In this document: piece after piece, positions 34,604 to 45,500 of the stretch
How positions within the stretch are numbered: the stretch's first letter is position 1
How the letters are laid out: each line of letters opens with the position of its first letter
NCBI RefSeq assembly: GCF_007858435.1
Contig: NZ_VIGW01000001.1
Coordinates: 372,001-436,000 of the forward strand
Reading direction: 5' to 3'
DNA from: Tsukamurella asaccharolytica
Lineage (GTDB): Bacteria > Actinomycetota > Actinomycetes > Mycobacteriales > Mycobacteriaceae
Length of the DNA: 64,000 nucleotides
The notes under the pieces: model-generated
The model's database searches: none
Told to the model about the DNA's origin: nothing
Seen by the model: the letters and a program-made list of their open reading frames with translations, nothing else
Program-made: the position numbers and the translations under genes

Positions 34604-36313
34604 ATGAGATCGCGCGACCTGGCCCTCGCCGCCTGGTCCGTCGTGCTCGCCGTCGTGATCCTGGGCCCGCTGGCCGTCGGCGGCCGTTACCTTCTGCTGC
34701 GCGACGCGGTCTCCACGCCCCGCTCGTACCTCACCGATACCGCCCTCGGACTCGGCGACAACGCCGCGCGCGCCACGCCGCAGGACGCCCTGCTGGCCGT
34801 CGGATCCCAGGTCGTCGACGGCGGCCTCCTGGTCACGGCGCTGCTGTTCGTCGCGCTGGTGGCCGCGGGTTGGGGCTTCGGCCGAGCCGCGCTCGCGGTG
34901 CTGGACGCCGTGGGCCGGCCCGCGGGGCCGGGCGCGGGCCTCGCCGCCGCCACGGTGGGGTTGTGGAATCCGTTCGTCGCCGAGCGGCTGCTGCAGGGGC
35001 ACTGGAGCCTCCTGGCCGGGTACGCGGCGATCGGCTGGGCCGTGGTCGTCGGCCTGCGGATGCAGGGGCGGGCGCAGCTCGGCGGCTTCGCGGCGTGTCT
35101 CGCCGCGGGCGGCCTCACGCCGACGGGTGCGGTCTTCGCGCTGATCGCGGGCGTGGTGGCCGCGCCGCGGCGGTGGGCGTGGCAGCTGGGGCTGTTCGTC
35201 TGCGCAGCGGCGCCGTGGCTCTACCCGTCGCTCGTCTCGGGCAGCGGCGTGCGCGCCGACCCGGCCAGCGTCGCCGCCTTCGCCGCCCGCGCCGAGCCGG
35301 GCCTCGGAACGCTCGGCTCCCTCGCGGGGCTCGGGGGCATCTGGAACCGGCAGGCCGTGCCCGACGGTGCCCCCTGGCTCTGGACCGTTCTCGCCCTCAC
35401 ACTGGTGACGGGTGGGCTGTTCGTGCTCCGCACGCGGCTGCTCGCCCCACCGCTGGGCCGGATCGCCCTGCTCGCGCTCTGCGCGGTGGTGCTGCCGGCG
35501 CTCGCAGCGACCGGCCCGGGGACGGCGTTACTCGAGGCGGTGGTGCAGGCGATCCCGGGCAGCGGGCTGCTGCGCGACGGGCAGAAGTGGGTGGCGCTGG
35601 CCGTGCCGCTGTACGCGACGTGCGCCGCCGCCCTCGTCGGGGCGGTACCGGCCGCGGCGCGCGCCGCGGGCGCGGTGGTGGCGGTGGCGCTGCCGATCGC
35701 GGTGCTGCCGGGCCTCGCGTGGGGCGTGGGCGGCGCGCTCGCCCCGGTGACCTACCCGGCGGCGTGGCGCACCGTCGCCGAGGCGGTGCCCGCCGGCCGC
35801 GGGTCGGTCGCGGTGCTGCCGCCGGGCATGTTCCGGACGTATGCGTACGGGCCCGACGCGCCGGTCCTCGACCCTGCGCCGCGGATGCTGCGGGCGCCCG
35901 TTCTTCAGACTGGTGAACTTCGCATCGGCGGGAAGTCCGTCGACCGCGTGCCGGGTGCCGCGTCCGACGCGGAGGCCGCGCTCGCGGCGGGCGGCGACGC
36001 CCTCGGTGGCCGGCTGGCGGAGCTGGGCGTCGGCTGGGTTCTCGTGGAGGCCGTATCCGCCGATGGCGGGGCCGCCTTCCCCGCGGTGCCGCTCCCCGGC
36101 CTCGCTCTTGCCGTCGACACCCCTGAACTGCGGCTTTATCGGGTCCCCGGCGAGATCACGACGGTCTCGGCGTCGAGCGCGGAGCGGGCCGGCGCGGTCG
36201 CGGCCCATCTGCTGTGGGCGGCGGTCCTGTTCGGCGGCGCGGCTGCGGCCGCAACGGGCCGGGCCCGCGGAAGCGTCATACCCGACGGTGCCGCCCCGGC
36301 CCCGGCCACATGA
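34604..36313 (+). CDS. Large membrane protein, Rv0226c-like
   Basis: A 569-residue protein with about 10 hydrophobic helices in the first 400 residues and an extracytoplasmic C-terminal domain before a last helix (AVAAHLLWAAVLFGGAAAAA). TVGLWNPFVAERLLQGHWSLLAGY resembles motifs in actinobacterial GT-C-type transferases. The neighbours (AftD, DUF3068, flippase) match the Rv0226c setting (576 residues). A glycosyltransferase or lipid-sugar processing role is inferred; catalytic residues were not identified. Confidence 0.82.
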   Translation: MRSRDLALAAWSVVLAVVILGPLAVGGRYLLLRDAVSTPRSYLTDTALGLGDNAARATPQDALLAVGSQVVDGGLLVTALLFVALVAAGWGFGRAALAVLDAVGRPAGPGAGLAAATVGLWNPFVAERLLQGHWSLLAGYAAIGWAVVVGLRMQGRAQLGGFAACLAAGGLTPTGAVFALIAGVVAAPRRWAWQLGLFVCAAAPWLYPSLVSGSGVRADPASVAAFAARAEPGLGTLGSLAGLGGIWNRQAVPDGAPWLWTVLALTLVTGGLFVLRTRLLAPPLGRIALLALCAVVLPALAATGPGTALLEAVVQAIPGSGLLRDGQKWVALAVPLYATCAAALVGAVPAAARAAGAVVAVALPIAVLPGLAWGVGGALAPVTYPAAWRTVAEAVPAGRGSVAVLPPGMFRTYAYGPDAPVLDPAPRMLRAPVLQTGELRIGGKSVDRVPGAASDAEAALAAGGDALGGRLAELGVGWVLVEAVSADGGAAFPAVPLPGLALAVDTPELRLYRVPGEITTVSASSAERAGAVAAHLLWAAVLFGGAAAAATGRARGSVIPDGAAPAPAT

Positions 36314-36403
36314 TGGTGGGTGCCCGACGAAATGTGAACCCCTCACACTTGTCAGGTTTCTCACCCTACGCGCGTCTTTTGCTGCGCTACCGACTTCGAC
36401 ATC

Positions 36404-37828
36404 ATGGTCTCCATGATCTCCGGTTTCTCAGAGCAGTGGCAGTGCCCATCGGGTGAGTGGACCGTCTGGGCTCCGGACGAGACCACGAAGGAGGCGATGC
36501 GCACCGCCCCCGACCTGGACGTCTGCACGTCCTACGTGCAGGCCGACCACTTGCGCAGCGGCATCACCGGCGAGGCGTGCACCCGCCGCCTGGTGTTCAC
36601 CACATTCACGATCCACGATGTTTTCGAGGAAGCAACCGTCGCATCGGTCTTCGCCGATTTCGTGCGGGCGCACGGCGTCTTCCACACCGCTTTCCCGGTC
36701 TCGACCGATCCGGATCCGCGCGGGCGCACCCTCGCGCCGGAGCAGATCGCCCTCGCGATCGAGGCCACGTCGGACGCGCATCCCGGCTCCACCGTCAAGG
36801 ACTACCTCATGGCGAACGTGCCGGAGCTGCACGAGTGGGCGGCGTTCGCCTTCGCGGTGACCGGGGTCGAGAACGCGCGGCCCGGGACGCCGGCGCCGCA
36901 CTTCCAGATGGTCGTGTGCTCGGACCACCTGTACACGGACGGCGTCTCGCAGGCCGTGAGCTTCTTCGAGCTCGTCTCCCGGTACACGGCGGCGCGGGCC
37001 GGCGTCGAGTACACGCCGGTGCCGGTGCGGCCGCACCGCGAGTTCACCCGCGAGCAGCGCACGCTGGCCGCCACGCTCACCCCGACCCATCCGGACGTCG
37101 TGCAGTGGCGCGAGACGCTGCGCCGAGCCGGCGGTATGCCGCGCTTCCCGCTGCCGCTGGGCCTGGCCGACGGCGAGGCCGCCCCGGGCCGCATCGCGGT
37201 GCACGGCTCGTTCATCGACGCCGACCGCACCGCGCGGTTCAGTGCGGCGGCCAAGCGGGCCGGCGCGAACATGAACAGCGCACTCCTGGCCACCCTGGGC
37301 CAGGTGCACCTGGGCCTCACCGGCGACGAACTGTTCACCATGCTCATCCCCCGCGCCGATCGGTCCGCCACCGGTGACGCGATGGCCGTCGGCTGGTACG
37401 TCACCCTGGTGCCCGTGCAGTTCTCGGCGTCCGGGACGTTCGACCAGGTCGCACGGAACGCGCACGAGGCGGTCGCGACGGCGAAGCAGCTGGATCGCAC
37501 CCCGGTCTTTCCGGTGATCGACCTGCTGGCCGACGATCCCGACTTCCCCGTGGAGCACGGCTTCACCGCGCCGATGCTCTCCTACATCGACGTCACTCGG
37601 GTCCCGGGCGCGGAACTGGCGCGGCAGCACGACCTCTCGGTGTTCGCGAACGCCACGCCCTCGCGCGAGGTCTTCACGTGGATCAACCGCGACGAGTCGG
37701 GCCTCGACTTCAACGCGATGCACCCGGACACGCCGCAGGCGACCCGCTCGGTGGACATCGTCTTCCGCCTGCTCCGCGACCGCGTCATCGAGGTCGCCGA
37801 CCGCTCCCCCGCCCTCGTCTCGGCGTAG
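36404..37828 (+). CDS. PapA-like acyltransferase (condensation-domain superfamily)
   Basis: A 474-residue condensation-fold protein. The active-site motif is HLYTDG at 175-180 (His175, Asp179; HxxxD), with a second-half latch region NATPSREVFTWINRDESGLD. In mycobacteria PapA proteins acylate trehalose or phthiocerol glycolipids. No polyketide synthase or MmpL gene is adjacent, so the acceptor is unknown; an acyltrehalose-like product is a reasonable guess. Two ATGs (36404 and 36413) are possible; neither has a good ribosome-binding site. It ends before a strong hairpin. Confidence 0.85.
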   Translation: MVSMISGFSEQWQCPSGEWTVWAPDETTKEAMRTAPDLDVCTSYVQADHLRSGITGEACTRRLVFTTFTIHDVFEEATVASVFADFVRAHGVFHTAFPVSTDPDPRGRTLAPEQIALAIEATSDAHPGSTVKDYLMANVPELHEWAAFAFAVTGVENARPGTPAPHFQMVVCSDHLYTDGVSQAVSFFELVSRYTAARAGVEYTPVPVRPHREFTREQRTLAATLTPTHPDVVQWRETLRRAGGMPRFPLPLGLADGEAAPGRIAVHGSFIDADRTARFSAAAKRAGANMNSALLATLGQVHLGLTGDELFTMLIPRADRSATGDAMAVGWYVTLVPVQFSASGTFDQVARNAHEAVATAKQLDRTPVFPVIDLLADDPDFPVEHGFTAPMLSYIDVTRVPGAELARQHDLSVFANATPSREVFTWINRDESGLDFNAMHPDTPQATRSVDIVFRLLRDRVIEVADRSPALVSA

Positions 37829-37836
37829 TGCCCTCG

Positions 37837-37866
37837 GGATCCGCACCCGACACCGGGTGCGGATCC
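37837..37866. terminator. Bidirectional terminator hairpin
   Basis: Perfect 12-bp stem GGATCCGCACCC (37837-37848) / GGGTGCGGATCC (37855-37866) with a 6-base loop, between the convergent PapA-like and MBL-fold genes. Confidence 0.8.
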
Positions 37867-37902
37867 GAGCGGGTGCGGATCCGAGCCGGTGCGGATCGGA
37901 GC
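37855..37902 (+). repeat. Three tandem 16-bp repeats
   Basis: GGGTGCGGATCCGAGC at 37855-37870 is repeated exactly at 37871-37886 and with two changes at 37887-37902. The first copy is also the right arm of the terminator stem. Confidence 0.85.
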
Positions 37903-37907
37903 GGCGG

Positions 37908-38534
37908 TCAGTGACCCCGGCGGATCCACTCCTCCAGGTGCGGGGACTCGGCGCCCAGCGTCGTGCCGTCGCCGTGGCCGGTGTGCACGACCGTCTCCGG
38001 CGGCAGCGCGAACAGGCGGTCGCGGATGGACTCGATGATCACCAAGAAGTCGCTGTACGAGCGGCCGGTGGCTCCGGGGCCGCCGGCGAACAGGGTGTCG
38101 CCGCTGAACAGCAGGCCCGCCTCGGGCAGGTACAGGCAGACCGATCCCGGCGAGTGGCCGGGCGCGTGGATCACGCGGATCTCCGTGCCGCCGATCGCGA
38201 TCCGGCCGTCGTCCGTCAGATCCTCGTGCCCGACACCCGGGTGGCTCATCTCCCACAGCACGTCGTCGCCGGGGTGCAGCAGGATCGGCGCGTCGAGCCG
38301 CTCGGAGAGCTCCGGCGCGACCGTCACGTGATCGTCGTGCCCGTGGGTGCACACGATGCCGCGCACCGTCCGCCCGCCGACCGCCGCGACGATCGGCTCG
38401 GCGGAGTGCGCGGCGTCGACCACCACGACCTCGCTGTCGTCGCCGACCAGCCAGACGTTGTTGTCCACGTCCCAGGTGCCGCCGTCGAGGCTGAAGGTGC
38501 CGGACGTGACGACGCGTTCCACGTGCAGCGTCAC
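37908..38534 (-). CDS. MBL-fold metallo-hydrolase (MscR partner)
   Basis: A 208-residue metallo-beta-lactamase-fold protein with the metal motif THGHDDHV (His64, His66, Asp68, His69), [16 protein letters not shown] and [12 protein letters not shown] 38534 overlaps the mscR stop by 4 bases. The mscR-MBL pair is conserved (Rv2259-Rv2260) and the MBL protein is thought to hydrolyse the S-formylmycothiol or a related thioester made by MscR, in the way glyoxalase II acts on thioesters. Upstream codons in the same frame are shadow of mscR. Confidence 0.9.
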   Translation of the reverse strand: MTLHVERVVTSGTFSLDGGTWDVDNNVWLVGDDSEVVVVDAAHSAEPIVAAVGGRTVRGIVCTHGHDDHVTVAPELSERLDAPILLHPGDDVLWEMSHPGVGHEDLTDDGRIAIGGTEIRVIHAPGHSPGSVCLYLPEAGLLFSGDTLFAGGPGATGRSYSDFLVIIESIRDRLFALPPETVVHTGHGDGTTLGAESPHLEEWIRRGH

Positions 38535-39616
38535 AGGACCACCACCGATCGCAGCACCTCGCCGCGGTGCATGGTCGAGAACGCCTGCTCCACCTCGTCG
38601 AGCCCGATCCGCTCGGTGACGAACTTCTCCAGGGGCAGGCGCCCCTGCTGGTACAGGTCGACCAGCTGGGGGAAGTCCCGCTCGGGCAGGCAGTCGCCGT
38701 ACCACGACGACTTGAGAGCCCCACCGCGCGAGAAGAAGTCGATGAGCGGCATGTCCAGGGTGAGGTCCGGGGTGGGCACGCCGACCAGGACGACGGTGCC
38801 CGCCAGGTCGCGGGCGTAGAACGCCTGCTTCCAGGTCTCGGGGCGGCCCACGGCGTCGATCACCACGTCGGCGCCGAAGCCGTCGGTCAGTTCCTGGATC
38901 GCCTCCACCGCATCCGTGTCCGCGGCGTTGACGGTGTGGGTGGCGCCCAGTTCGCGGGCCCACTCCAGCTTCTTCGGGTCGCGGTCGACGGCGATGATGG
39001 TCCGCGCGCCGACCAGGCGGGAGCCCGCGATCGCCGCGTCACCCACACCGCCGCAACCGATCACGGCCACGGTGTCGCCGCGGGAGACGCCGCCGGTGTT
39101 GACGGCGGCGCCGAGGCCGGCCATCACGCCGCAGCCGAGGAGTCCCACGACGGCGGGATCGGCCTCGGGATCGACCTTGGTGCACTGCCCCTGGTGCACC
39201 AGCGTCTTCTCGGCGAAGGCGCCGATGCCGAGAGCGGGCGAGAGCTCCGTACCGTCCTCGAGGGTCATCTTCTGCGTGGCGTTGAAGGTGTCGAAGCAGT
39301 ACTGCGGCTTGCCGCGCTTGCAGGCGCGGCACTGGCCGCACACGGCGCGCCAGTTGAGCACCACGAAATCGCCCGGGGCGACGTGATCGACTCCCTCGCC
39401 CACGGTTTCGACGATGCCGGCGGCCTCGTGGCCGAGCAGGAAGGGGAACTCGTCGTTGATGCCGCCCTCGCGGTAGTGCAGATCGGTATGGCAGACACCG
39501 CACGCCTGCACCGCGACGACCACCTCACCGGGGCCGGGATCGGGGATCACGATGGGGGCCACCTCGACGGGCTGCCCCTTCGCGCGGGCGACGATTCCTC
39601 TGACGGTCTGCGGCAC
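38531..39616 (-). CDS. mscR: S-(hydroxymethyl)mycothiol dehydrogenase / S-nitrosomycothiol reductase
   Basis: A 361-residue zinc medium-chain dehydrogenase. Catalytic-zinc ligands Cys39 (ACGVCHTD) and LGHEAAG histidine, structural-zinc cysteines in [15 protein letters not shown], and the Rossmann motif [10 protein letters not shown]. It oxidises the formaldehyde-mycothiol adduct with NAD+ and reduces S-nitrosomycothiol, so it protects against formaldehyde and nitric oxide. GTG 39616 has AGGAGG 7 bases upstream. It is coupled to the MBL-fold gene and lies 168 bp downstream of the Crp-kinase gene. Confidence 0.94.
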   Translation of the reverse strand: MPQTVRGIVARAKGQPVEVAPIVIPDPGPGEVVVAVQACGVCHTDLHYREGGINDEFPFLLGHEAAGIVETVGEGVDHVAPGDFVVLNWRAVCGQCRACKRGKPQYCFDTFNATQKMTLEDGTELSPALGIGAFAEKTLVHQGQCTKVDPEADPAVVGLLGCGVMAGLGAAVNTGGVSRGDTVAVIGCGGVGDAAIAGSRLVGARTIIAVDRDPKKLEWARELGATHTVNAADTDAVEAIQELTDGFGADVVIDAVGRPETWKQAFYARDLAGTVVLVGVPTPDLTLDMPLIDFFSRGGALKSSWYGDCLPERDFPQLVDLYQQGRLPLEKFVTERIGLDEVEQAFSTMHRGEVLRSVVVL

Positions 39617-39784
39617 GGTTGTCCTCCTGGTCCGGGTGCGGCTGTCACCATCCTCGCACCGGGCCGAGGGGAATTCGAGCGCAATGCACGTGGTTCCGCC
39701 AGTCGGCGGGGATGCCGCCGACGGGGCCGGGCACGGCCCGATCGACGAGGCGACTCCGCTGATCGGCGAGCCGCGGACTGTCGC

Positions 39785-41265
<1,481 letters not shown>

Positions 41266-41269
<4 letters not shown>

Positions 41270-42945
41270 GAGTCGACTCCTTCCAGGTAGCGGTGGACGA
41301 ACATGACGGCCATCGCGCCCTCGCCCACCGCGGAGGCGACGCGCTTCGCCGACTCGGACCGCACGTCGCCGGCGACGAAGATGCCCGGGACGCTCGACTC
41401 CAGGAGGAACGGCGGACGGTCCAGTCCCCATCCCGCGGGGGCGGCACCGTCGGGCGTGAGATCCGGGCCGGTCAGCACGAAGCCGCGCGCGTCCCGCTCG
41501 ACGACGCCGTCGAGCCAGTCCGTGCGCGGCTCGGCGCCGATGAAGACGAAGAGGAAATCGGCCGGCACCTGCTCCGTCTCGCCCGACAGGGTGTCGCGCA
41601 GGGTGAGCCCGGTGAGGTGGTCGTCGCCGTGGGCCTCGACCACCTGCGTGTGGGGCCGGACGTGCACGTTCTCGATCGCACCCAGCTGCTGGATGAGGTA
41701 GTACGACATCGACGCCTCGAGCGACGGGCCGCGCACCAGCAGCGTCACCGAGCGCGCGCCCTTCGACAGGAACGCCGCCGCCTGGCCCGCGGAGTTCGCG
41801 CCGCCCACGATGTAGACGTCCTGCCCCGCGCAGGCCGGCGCCTCCGTCATGGCGGAGCCGTAGAAGATGCCGGCGCCCGTGAGCCGCTCCATCCCGGGCG
41901 CGTCCAGCTGCCGGTAGGCGACGCCCGTCGCGAGAATGACGGTATGGGCGCCCACGACGGTGCCGTCGGAGAACCGCAAGCGCCGCCCCGAACCCGTCAC
42001 CTCCAGCTCGACGACGTCGGCGGCCGTGATCATCTCGGCGCCGAACTTGGTGGCCTGCCGCCGCGCCCGGTCGGTGAGCTGGGTGCCTGAGACCCCGTCG
42101 GGGAAGCCGAGGTAGTTCTCGATCCGGGAACTCTGCCCGGCCTGTCCGCCGGTCGCGGACCGCTCGACGAGCACCGTCCGCAGCCCTTCGGAGGCGCCGT
42201 AGACGGCGGCGCCCAGGCCGGCCGGACCGGCTCCGACGACGACCAGGTCGTAGAACTCCTCCGACGGGGTGGTGTTCAGGCCGACGTGCGCCGCCAGTTC
42301 GCTGTCCGACGGTGCGCTCAGCGCGGTCCCGTCGGCCGCGGCGACGAGCGGGAGCTGCTGCGCATCGGCGCCCGCGGCGGCGAGGAGCCGCTGCCCCTCG
42401 GGCGATTCGGCGGTGTACCAGCGGTACGAGATCTGGTTGCGGGCCAGGAACTCCCGCACCTCGGACGATCGCGCCGACCACCGGTGGCCGACGACCTTGA
42501 TCTCCGGGACGGGACGGTGGTCGCTGCACAGCCAGGCCTCCAGCTGCGCGTCGATCACGGGGTAGAGCTTCTCCTCCGGCGGATCCCAGGGCTTGAGGAG
42601 GTAGTGGTCGAGGTCGACCACGTTGATCGCCTCGATCGCGGCGCCCGTGTCCGCGTACGCCGTGAGCAGCAGCCGTCGGGCGCCCGGATAGACGTCCATC
42701 GCCGCCTCGAGGAACTCCAGGCCGGACATCTGCGGCATGCGGTAGTCCGCGAGGATCGCGGCCACCAGGTCGCCGCGGAGTTTGAGTTCCTTGAGCGCCT
42801 CCAGGGCCTGCTCGCCGCTCTCCGCGCGCACGATCCGGTACTCGTCTCCGTACTTGCGCCGCAGATCTCGGGCCACCGCGCGGGACACGCTCGGATCGTC
42901 ATCGACGGTCAGGATCGCGGGTCGCCGCTTCTCGGATTCAGCCAC
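41266..42945 (-). CDS. Fused response regulator / glutaredoxin-like / thioredoxin-reductase-like flavoprotein
   Basis: A 559-residue three-domain protein. Receiver (1-125): Asp15, Asp16, phospho-site Asp67, Thr95 and Lys118 all present. Middle (148-222): glutaredoxin-like fold (EIKVVGHRW, SSEVREFLARNQISY, cis-Pro QLPLV) but the CxxC site reads SARS. C-terminal (232-559): FAD/NAD(P)-dependent oxidoreductase with GAGPAG (238-243), GGANSAG (381-387) and FVAGDVRS, yet the redox CxxC of thioredoxin reductase is missing (GSAMTEAPACAG, one Cys). So phosphorylation appears to control a flavoprotein that cannot do normal disulfide exchange. Leaderless start GTG 42945 after TAATCT-N6. Confidence 0.94.
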
Positions 42946-42951
42946 AGTTTC

Positions 42952-42957
42952 AGATTA
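42952..42957 (-). promoter_or_regulatory. -10 element of the receiver-flavoprotein/kinase operon
   Basis: Minus-strand TAATCT, 6 bases, GTG 42945; no ribosome-binding site, so the message is probably leaderless. Confidence 0.5.
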
Positions 42958-43028
42958 CGACGACCGCGACCTCCGCGTCGGCGAGTGCAGCTCTCAGCGA
43001 ACACATCGGGTCCGCGTGGATCGCGATG

Positions 43029-43244
43029 TCAGCGTGCATCGACATTGAGCCCCTTCTTCGCCCGGCGCAGCGCGTAGACACCGACAGCGATCTCGCCCGC
43101 ACCGAAGATCGCCATCGCCGCGCCGAGGATCGTGCGGATGTCGGGCCACGTCGACCAATCGCGGATCAGCGCCGCCGCCAGAACGACCACACCGAGGCCG
43201 ATGAACGCCCACGCCATCAGCGGCGTCACCTCACGTTGCCTCAT
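43029..43244 (-). CDS. Small two-helix membrane protein of unknown function
   Basis: A 71-residue protein with two hydrophobic segments (PLMAWAFIGLGVVVLAAALI and ILGAAMAIFGAGEIAVGVYA) and a basic C-terminal end (RRAKKGLNVDAR). No family recognised. TACCGT lies 6 bases before ATG 43244, so the transcript is probably leaderless. It lies 83 bp upstream of the receiver-flavoprotein gene on the same strand and could be cotranscribed with it or simply terminate in between. Confidence 0.72.
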   Translation of the reverse strand: MRQREVTPLMAWAFIGLGVVVLAAALIRDWSTWPDIRTILGAAMAIFGAGEIAVGVYALRRAKKGLNVDAR

Positions 43245-43250
43245 GTGTTC

Positions 43251-43256
43251 ACGGTA
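43251..43256 (-). promoter_or_regulatory. -10 element of the small membrane protein gene
   Basis: Minus-strand TACCGT, 6 bases, ATG 43244. Confidence 0.4.
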
Positions 43257-43310
43257 ACGGATACCAGGCGTACTAGTCAGCAGCGGCCGCGACTCACTCG
43301 TTCACGTGGT

Positions 43311-43500
43311 CCCCGTCGAGTGTCGTCCCCCGCGCGACGCCGATCCGCCCGCCCGGCGTTCGAACCCCCACCAGAAGCCGCTCGTGCCATGGGGGACCGG
43401 CTGTCCCCCACGCCGCGTTCCGTCCCCCACCACAAGCCGCGATCACCTCGCAGGGGACCGGCCGACCCCCACGCCGCGTTCCGTCCCCCACCAGAAGAAC
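43311..43500. repeat. GTCCCCCAC hairpin repeat, locus B
   Basis: An array of the same unit as at 30603-30690, here with three units. ACGCCGCGTTCC followed by GTCCCCCACCA occurs at 43410 and 43471, period 61. GTCCCCCAC is at 43422-43430 and 43483-43491; TGGGGGAC (43390-43397) and GTCCCCCA (43403-43410) form an 8-bp stem with a 5-base loop. It lies just downstream of the glycosyltransferase gene. The 289-bp gap 43245-43533 holds nothing else that I can see. Confidence 0.78.
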
Positions 43501-43533
43501 CGCTGCTGAGCAGCGGAAACGCCCGGCTCGCGG

Positions 43534-44676
43534 TCAGACCAGCCCGCCGACGTGCTCGCCCGCGACCGACGCGCGGAGGACGCGCGAGACTCCGTCGGCG
43601 GTGGCGGGCCACGAGAACTCCCCCGCGCGCTCCCGCGCCTTGGCGCCGAGCTCCTCCCGCAGCAGGGGGTCGCTGAGCAGCGCGTAGACCGATTCGGTGA
43701 GCCCGGCGAGGTCGCGGACCAGCAGGCCGGTGGCGCCGTCGACCACGGAGTCGGTGAGCCCGCGCGAGCTGACGTACCCCACGGTCGGCACCGCGTGCTG
43801 CGCCGCCTCGATCACGGTGATGCCCCAGCCCTCCTTGCGCGACGGCATGACGTGCACCCACGCGCGGGAGAGCAGGCGATGCTTGCGCTGCTCGGTGACA
43901 TGGCCGTGGAAGGTCACCCGGTCGAGCACGCCGAGCTTCGCCGCATGCTGGTACAGCTCGGAATCCCACCACCCGCTGCCGATGACGTCGAGGTGCAGAT
44001 CGGGAACGCGGCGAGCGAGGCGGGCGAGCACGTCGAGCGCGTCCTCGATCTGCTTGTGCGGCACCAGCCGGGAGAGCACGACGATGCGCGGCGTCGCCGA
44101 TCGCACGTCCGCGACACCGGGCGCGACGGCGTCGATCCCGTTGCGCACCACAGCCACCCGCTCCGGCCCTACGCCGAGCAAGGCCAGCTCCTCCGCCGAG
44201 GGCAGCGAGACGGTGAGGTACTGCGAGCGGCGGTGCAACCACGGCGAGAGCCGCGACTCGATGAACCAGCCGATCCGCGCCACCAGCCGGCCCGCGACGG
44301 GCCACTGCTCGCGGTGGCAATGGTGCACGAGCACCGTCACGGGCACGCCCGCGACGAGCCGCGCGAAGAACGGGATGCCGTTCTGCGTGTCGATCACCGC
44401 GTCGGGGCGGATGCCGCGCAGCGGTCCGCGTCCGAACCGCGCGAGAAGGATCGCGAGGAGCGCCAGCGGGTAGACGGTGAACCGCCCTCCACCCCGCGAG
44501 ATGCGCACGCCGCGCACGGTCTCGGACCGGGCGGCGCCGGGGTACATCGCGGTCCGCAGCGTGACCCGCACGCCGCGGGCGGCCAGTTCCTCCCCGACGC
44601 GCTCGAGGTACAGCTCACTACCGCCACCCTGCGGGTGGCGGGTGTCACGCCAACACAGCAGGAGGACCTCACGCAC
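43534..44676 (-). CDS. Family 4-type glycosyltransferase
   Basis: A 380-residue GT-B glycosyltransferase. N-terminal glycine-rich acceptor loop HPQGGGSELYLERVGEEL; C-terminal donor domain with LSRLVPHKQIEDAL, FHGHVTEQRKHRLLSRAW and the E-x7-E-type segment SRKEGWGITVIEAAQHAVPT. It would transfer a sugar to an envelope lipid or polysaccharide from the cytosolic side. Its divergent methyltransferase neighbour reproduces Rv0225-Rv0224c (384 residues). GTG 44676 is chosen because TACCCT lies 7 bases upstream (leaderless) and family members begin here; the frame is open up to 44760. Confidence 0.92.
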   Translation of the reverse strand: MREVLLLCWRDTRHPQGGGSELYLERVGEELAARGVRVTLRTAMYPGAARSETVRGVRISRGGGRFTVYPLALLAILLARFGRGPLRGIRPDAVIDTQNGIPFFARLVAGVPVTVLVHHCHREQWPVAGRLVARIGWFIESRLSPWLHRRSQYLTVSLPSAEELALLGVGPERVAVVRNGIDAVAPGVADVRSATPRIVVLSRLVPHKQIEDALDVLARLARRVPDLHLDVIGSGWWDSELYQHAAKLGVLDRVTFHGHVTEQRKHRLLSRAWVHVMPSRKEGWGITVIEAAQHAVPTVGYVSSRGLTDSVVDGATGLLVRDLAGLTESVYALLSDPLLREELGAKARERAGEFSWPATADGVSRVLRASVAGEHVGGLV

Positions 44677-44683
44677 GCGTCCT

Positions 44684-44693
44684 AGGGTACCGT
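44684..44693. promoter_or_regulatory. Overlapping divergent -10 elements
   Basis: Minus-strand TACCCT (44689-44684), 7 bases before GTG 44676, and plus-strand TACCGT (44688-44693), 8 bases before GTG 44702, share the TA at 44688-44689. Both divergent genes lack ribosome-binding sites. One opened region may serve both directions. Confidence 0.5.
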
Positions 44694-44701
44694 CCGGTGG
44701 C

Positions 44702-45466
44702 GTGTACCCCGCGACCTGGAAAAAGGCCACCGCCCGCCTCCGCCGCCGCGCGACGCTCAAGCGCTCGGTGGGGCTGCTGTCCGACTTCCGGTTCGAGCAG
44801 TCGGAGCCGGCCCGCTTCTACGGCTCGCTGGCGCGCGACACCGTCGAGCTGACCGGCGACCTGTTCGGGGACCTCGACGGCGCCCTCGTCCTCGACGTCG
44901 GCGGCGGGCCCGGCTACTTCGAGGACGCCTTCGCCGAGTACGGCGCCGTCTACGTGCCGGTGGAACCCGATCCGTCGGAGGCGCACGCCGCCGGGATCAC
45001 CTCGTCGCGAGGCCTGCGCGGCTCCGGCCTCGCGCTGCCCATCGCCGACGGTGCCGTCGACGTCTGTCTCTCGTCCAACGTCGCCGAGCACGTGCGCGAC
45101 TGGCAGCGGATGGGCGAGGAGATGCTGCGCGTCACCCGCCCCGGCGGCATGGTGATCCTGAGCTACACGCTGTGGTACGGCCCGTTCGGCGGTCACGAGA
45201 TGGGGCTGACGCACTACCTCGGCGGCGCGCGTGCCGCCCGCAGGTACACCCGCAAGCACGGGCACCCGCCGAAGAACCTCTACGGGACGTCGCTGTTCGC
45301 GGTGACCGCGGCCGACGGCCTGCGCTGGGCCGGCACCGTCGACGACGCCGAGCTCGTGGCCGCATTCCCGCGCTACCACCCGTCGTGGGCGTGGTGGATG
45401 GTGCGGGTGCCGGGCCTGCGGGAGCTGCTCGTCTCCAACCTGGTCCTGGTCTTCCGCAAGAACTGA
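44702..45466 (+). CDS. Class I SAM-dependent methyltransferase, Rv0224c-like
   Basis: A 254-residue methyltransferase, the same length as Rv0224c. SAM-binding motif I is VLDVGGGPGYFEDAF (near residue 65), the acidic motif II ends VPVEPDP, and post-motif VDVCLSSNVAEHVRDWQRMG precedes LRVTRPGGMVILSY. The substrate is unknown; the neighbouring glycosyltransferase suggests a sugar or lipid in the envelope. GTG 44702 follows a leaderless-type promoter; the frame upstream to 44477 is a shadow of the divergent gene. Confidence 0.92.
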   Translation: MYPATWKKATARLRRRATLKRSVGLLSDFRFEQSEPARFYGSLARDTVELTGDLFGDLDGALVLDVGGGPGYFEDAFAEYGAVYVPVEPDPSEAHAAGITSSRGLRGSGLALPIADGAVDVCLSSNVAEHVRDWQRMGEEMLRVTRPGGMVILSYTLWYGPFGGHEMGLTHYLGGARAARRYTRKHGHPPKNLYGTSLFAVTAADGLRWAGTVDDAELVAAFPRYHPSWAWWMVRVPGLRELLVSNLVLVFRKN

Positions 45467-45500
45467 CACACCGCGGGTCCATCGACGACCGCGCTGCTGG

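Noticed and set aside
38534-38963. N-terminal extension of the MBL-fold protein
   Set aside because: The extra residues are a shadow of mscR; GTG 38534 overlapping the mscR stop is the natural start.
43311-43500. CRISPR array
   Set aside because: Units contain internal inverted repeats, spacers are not of constant length and are themselves similar, and no cas genes are near.
43277-44320. Minus-strand frame covering repeat array B (products with GDGTRRG and GGRNAAWG repeats)
   Set aside because: It is the translated repeat plus a shadow of the glycosyltransferase; no independent gene features.
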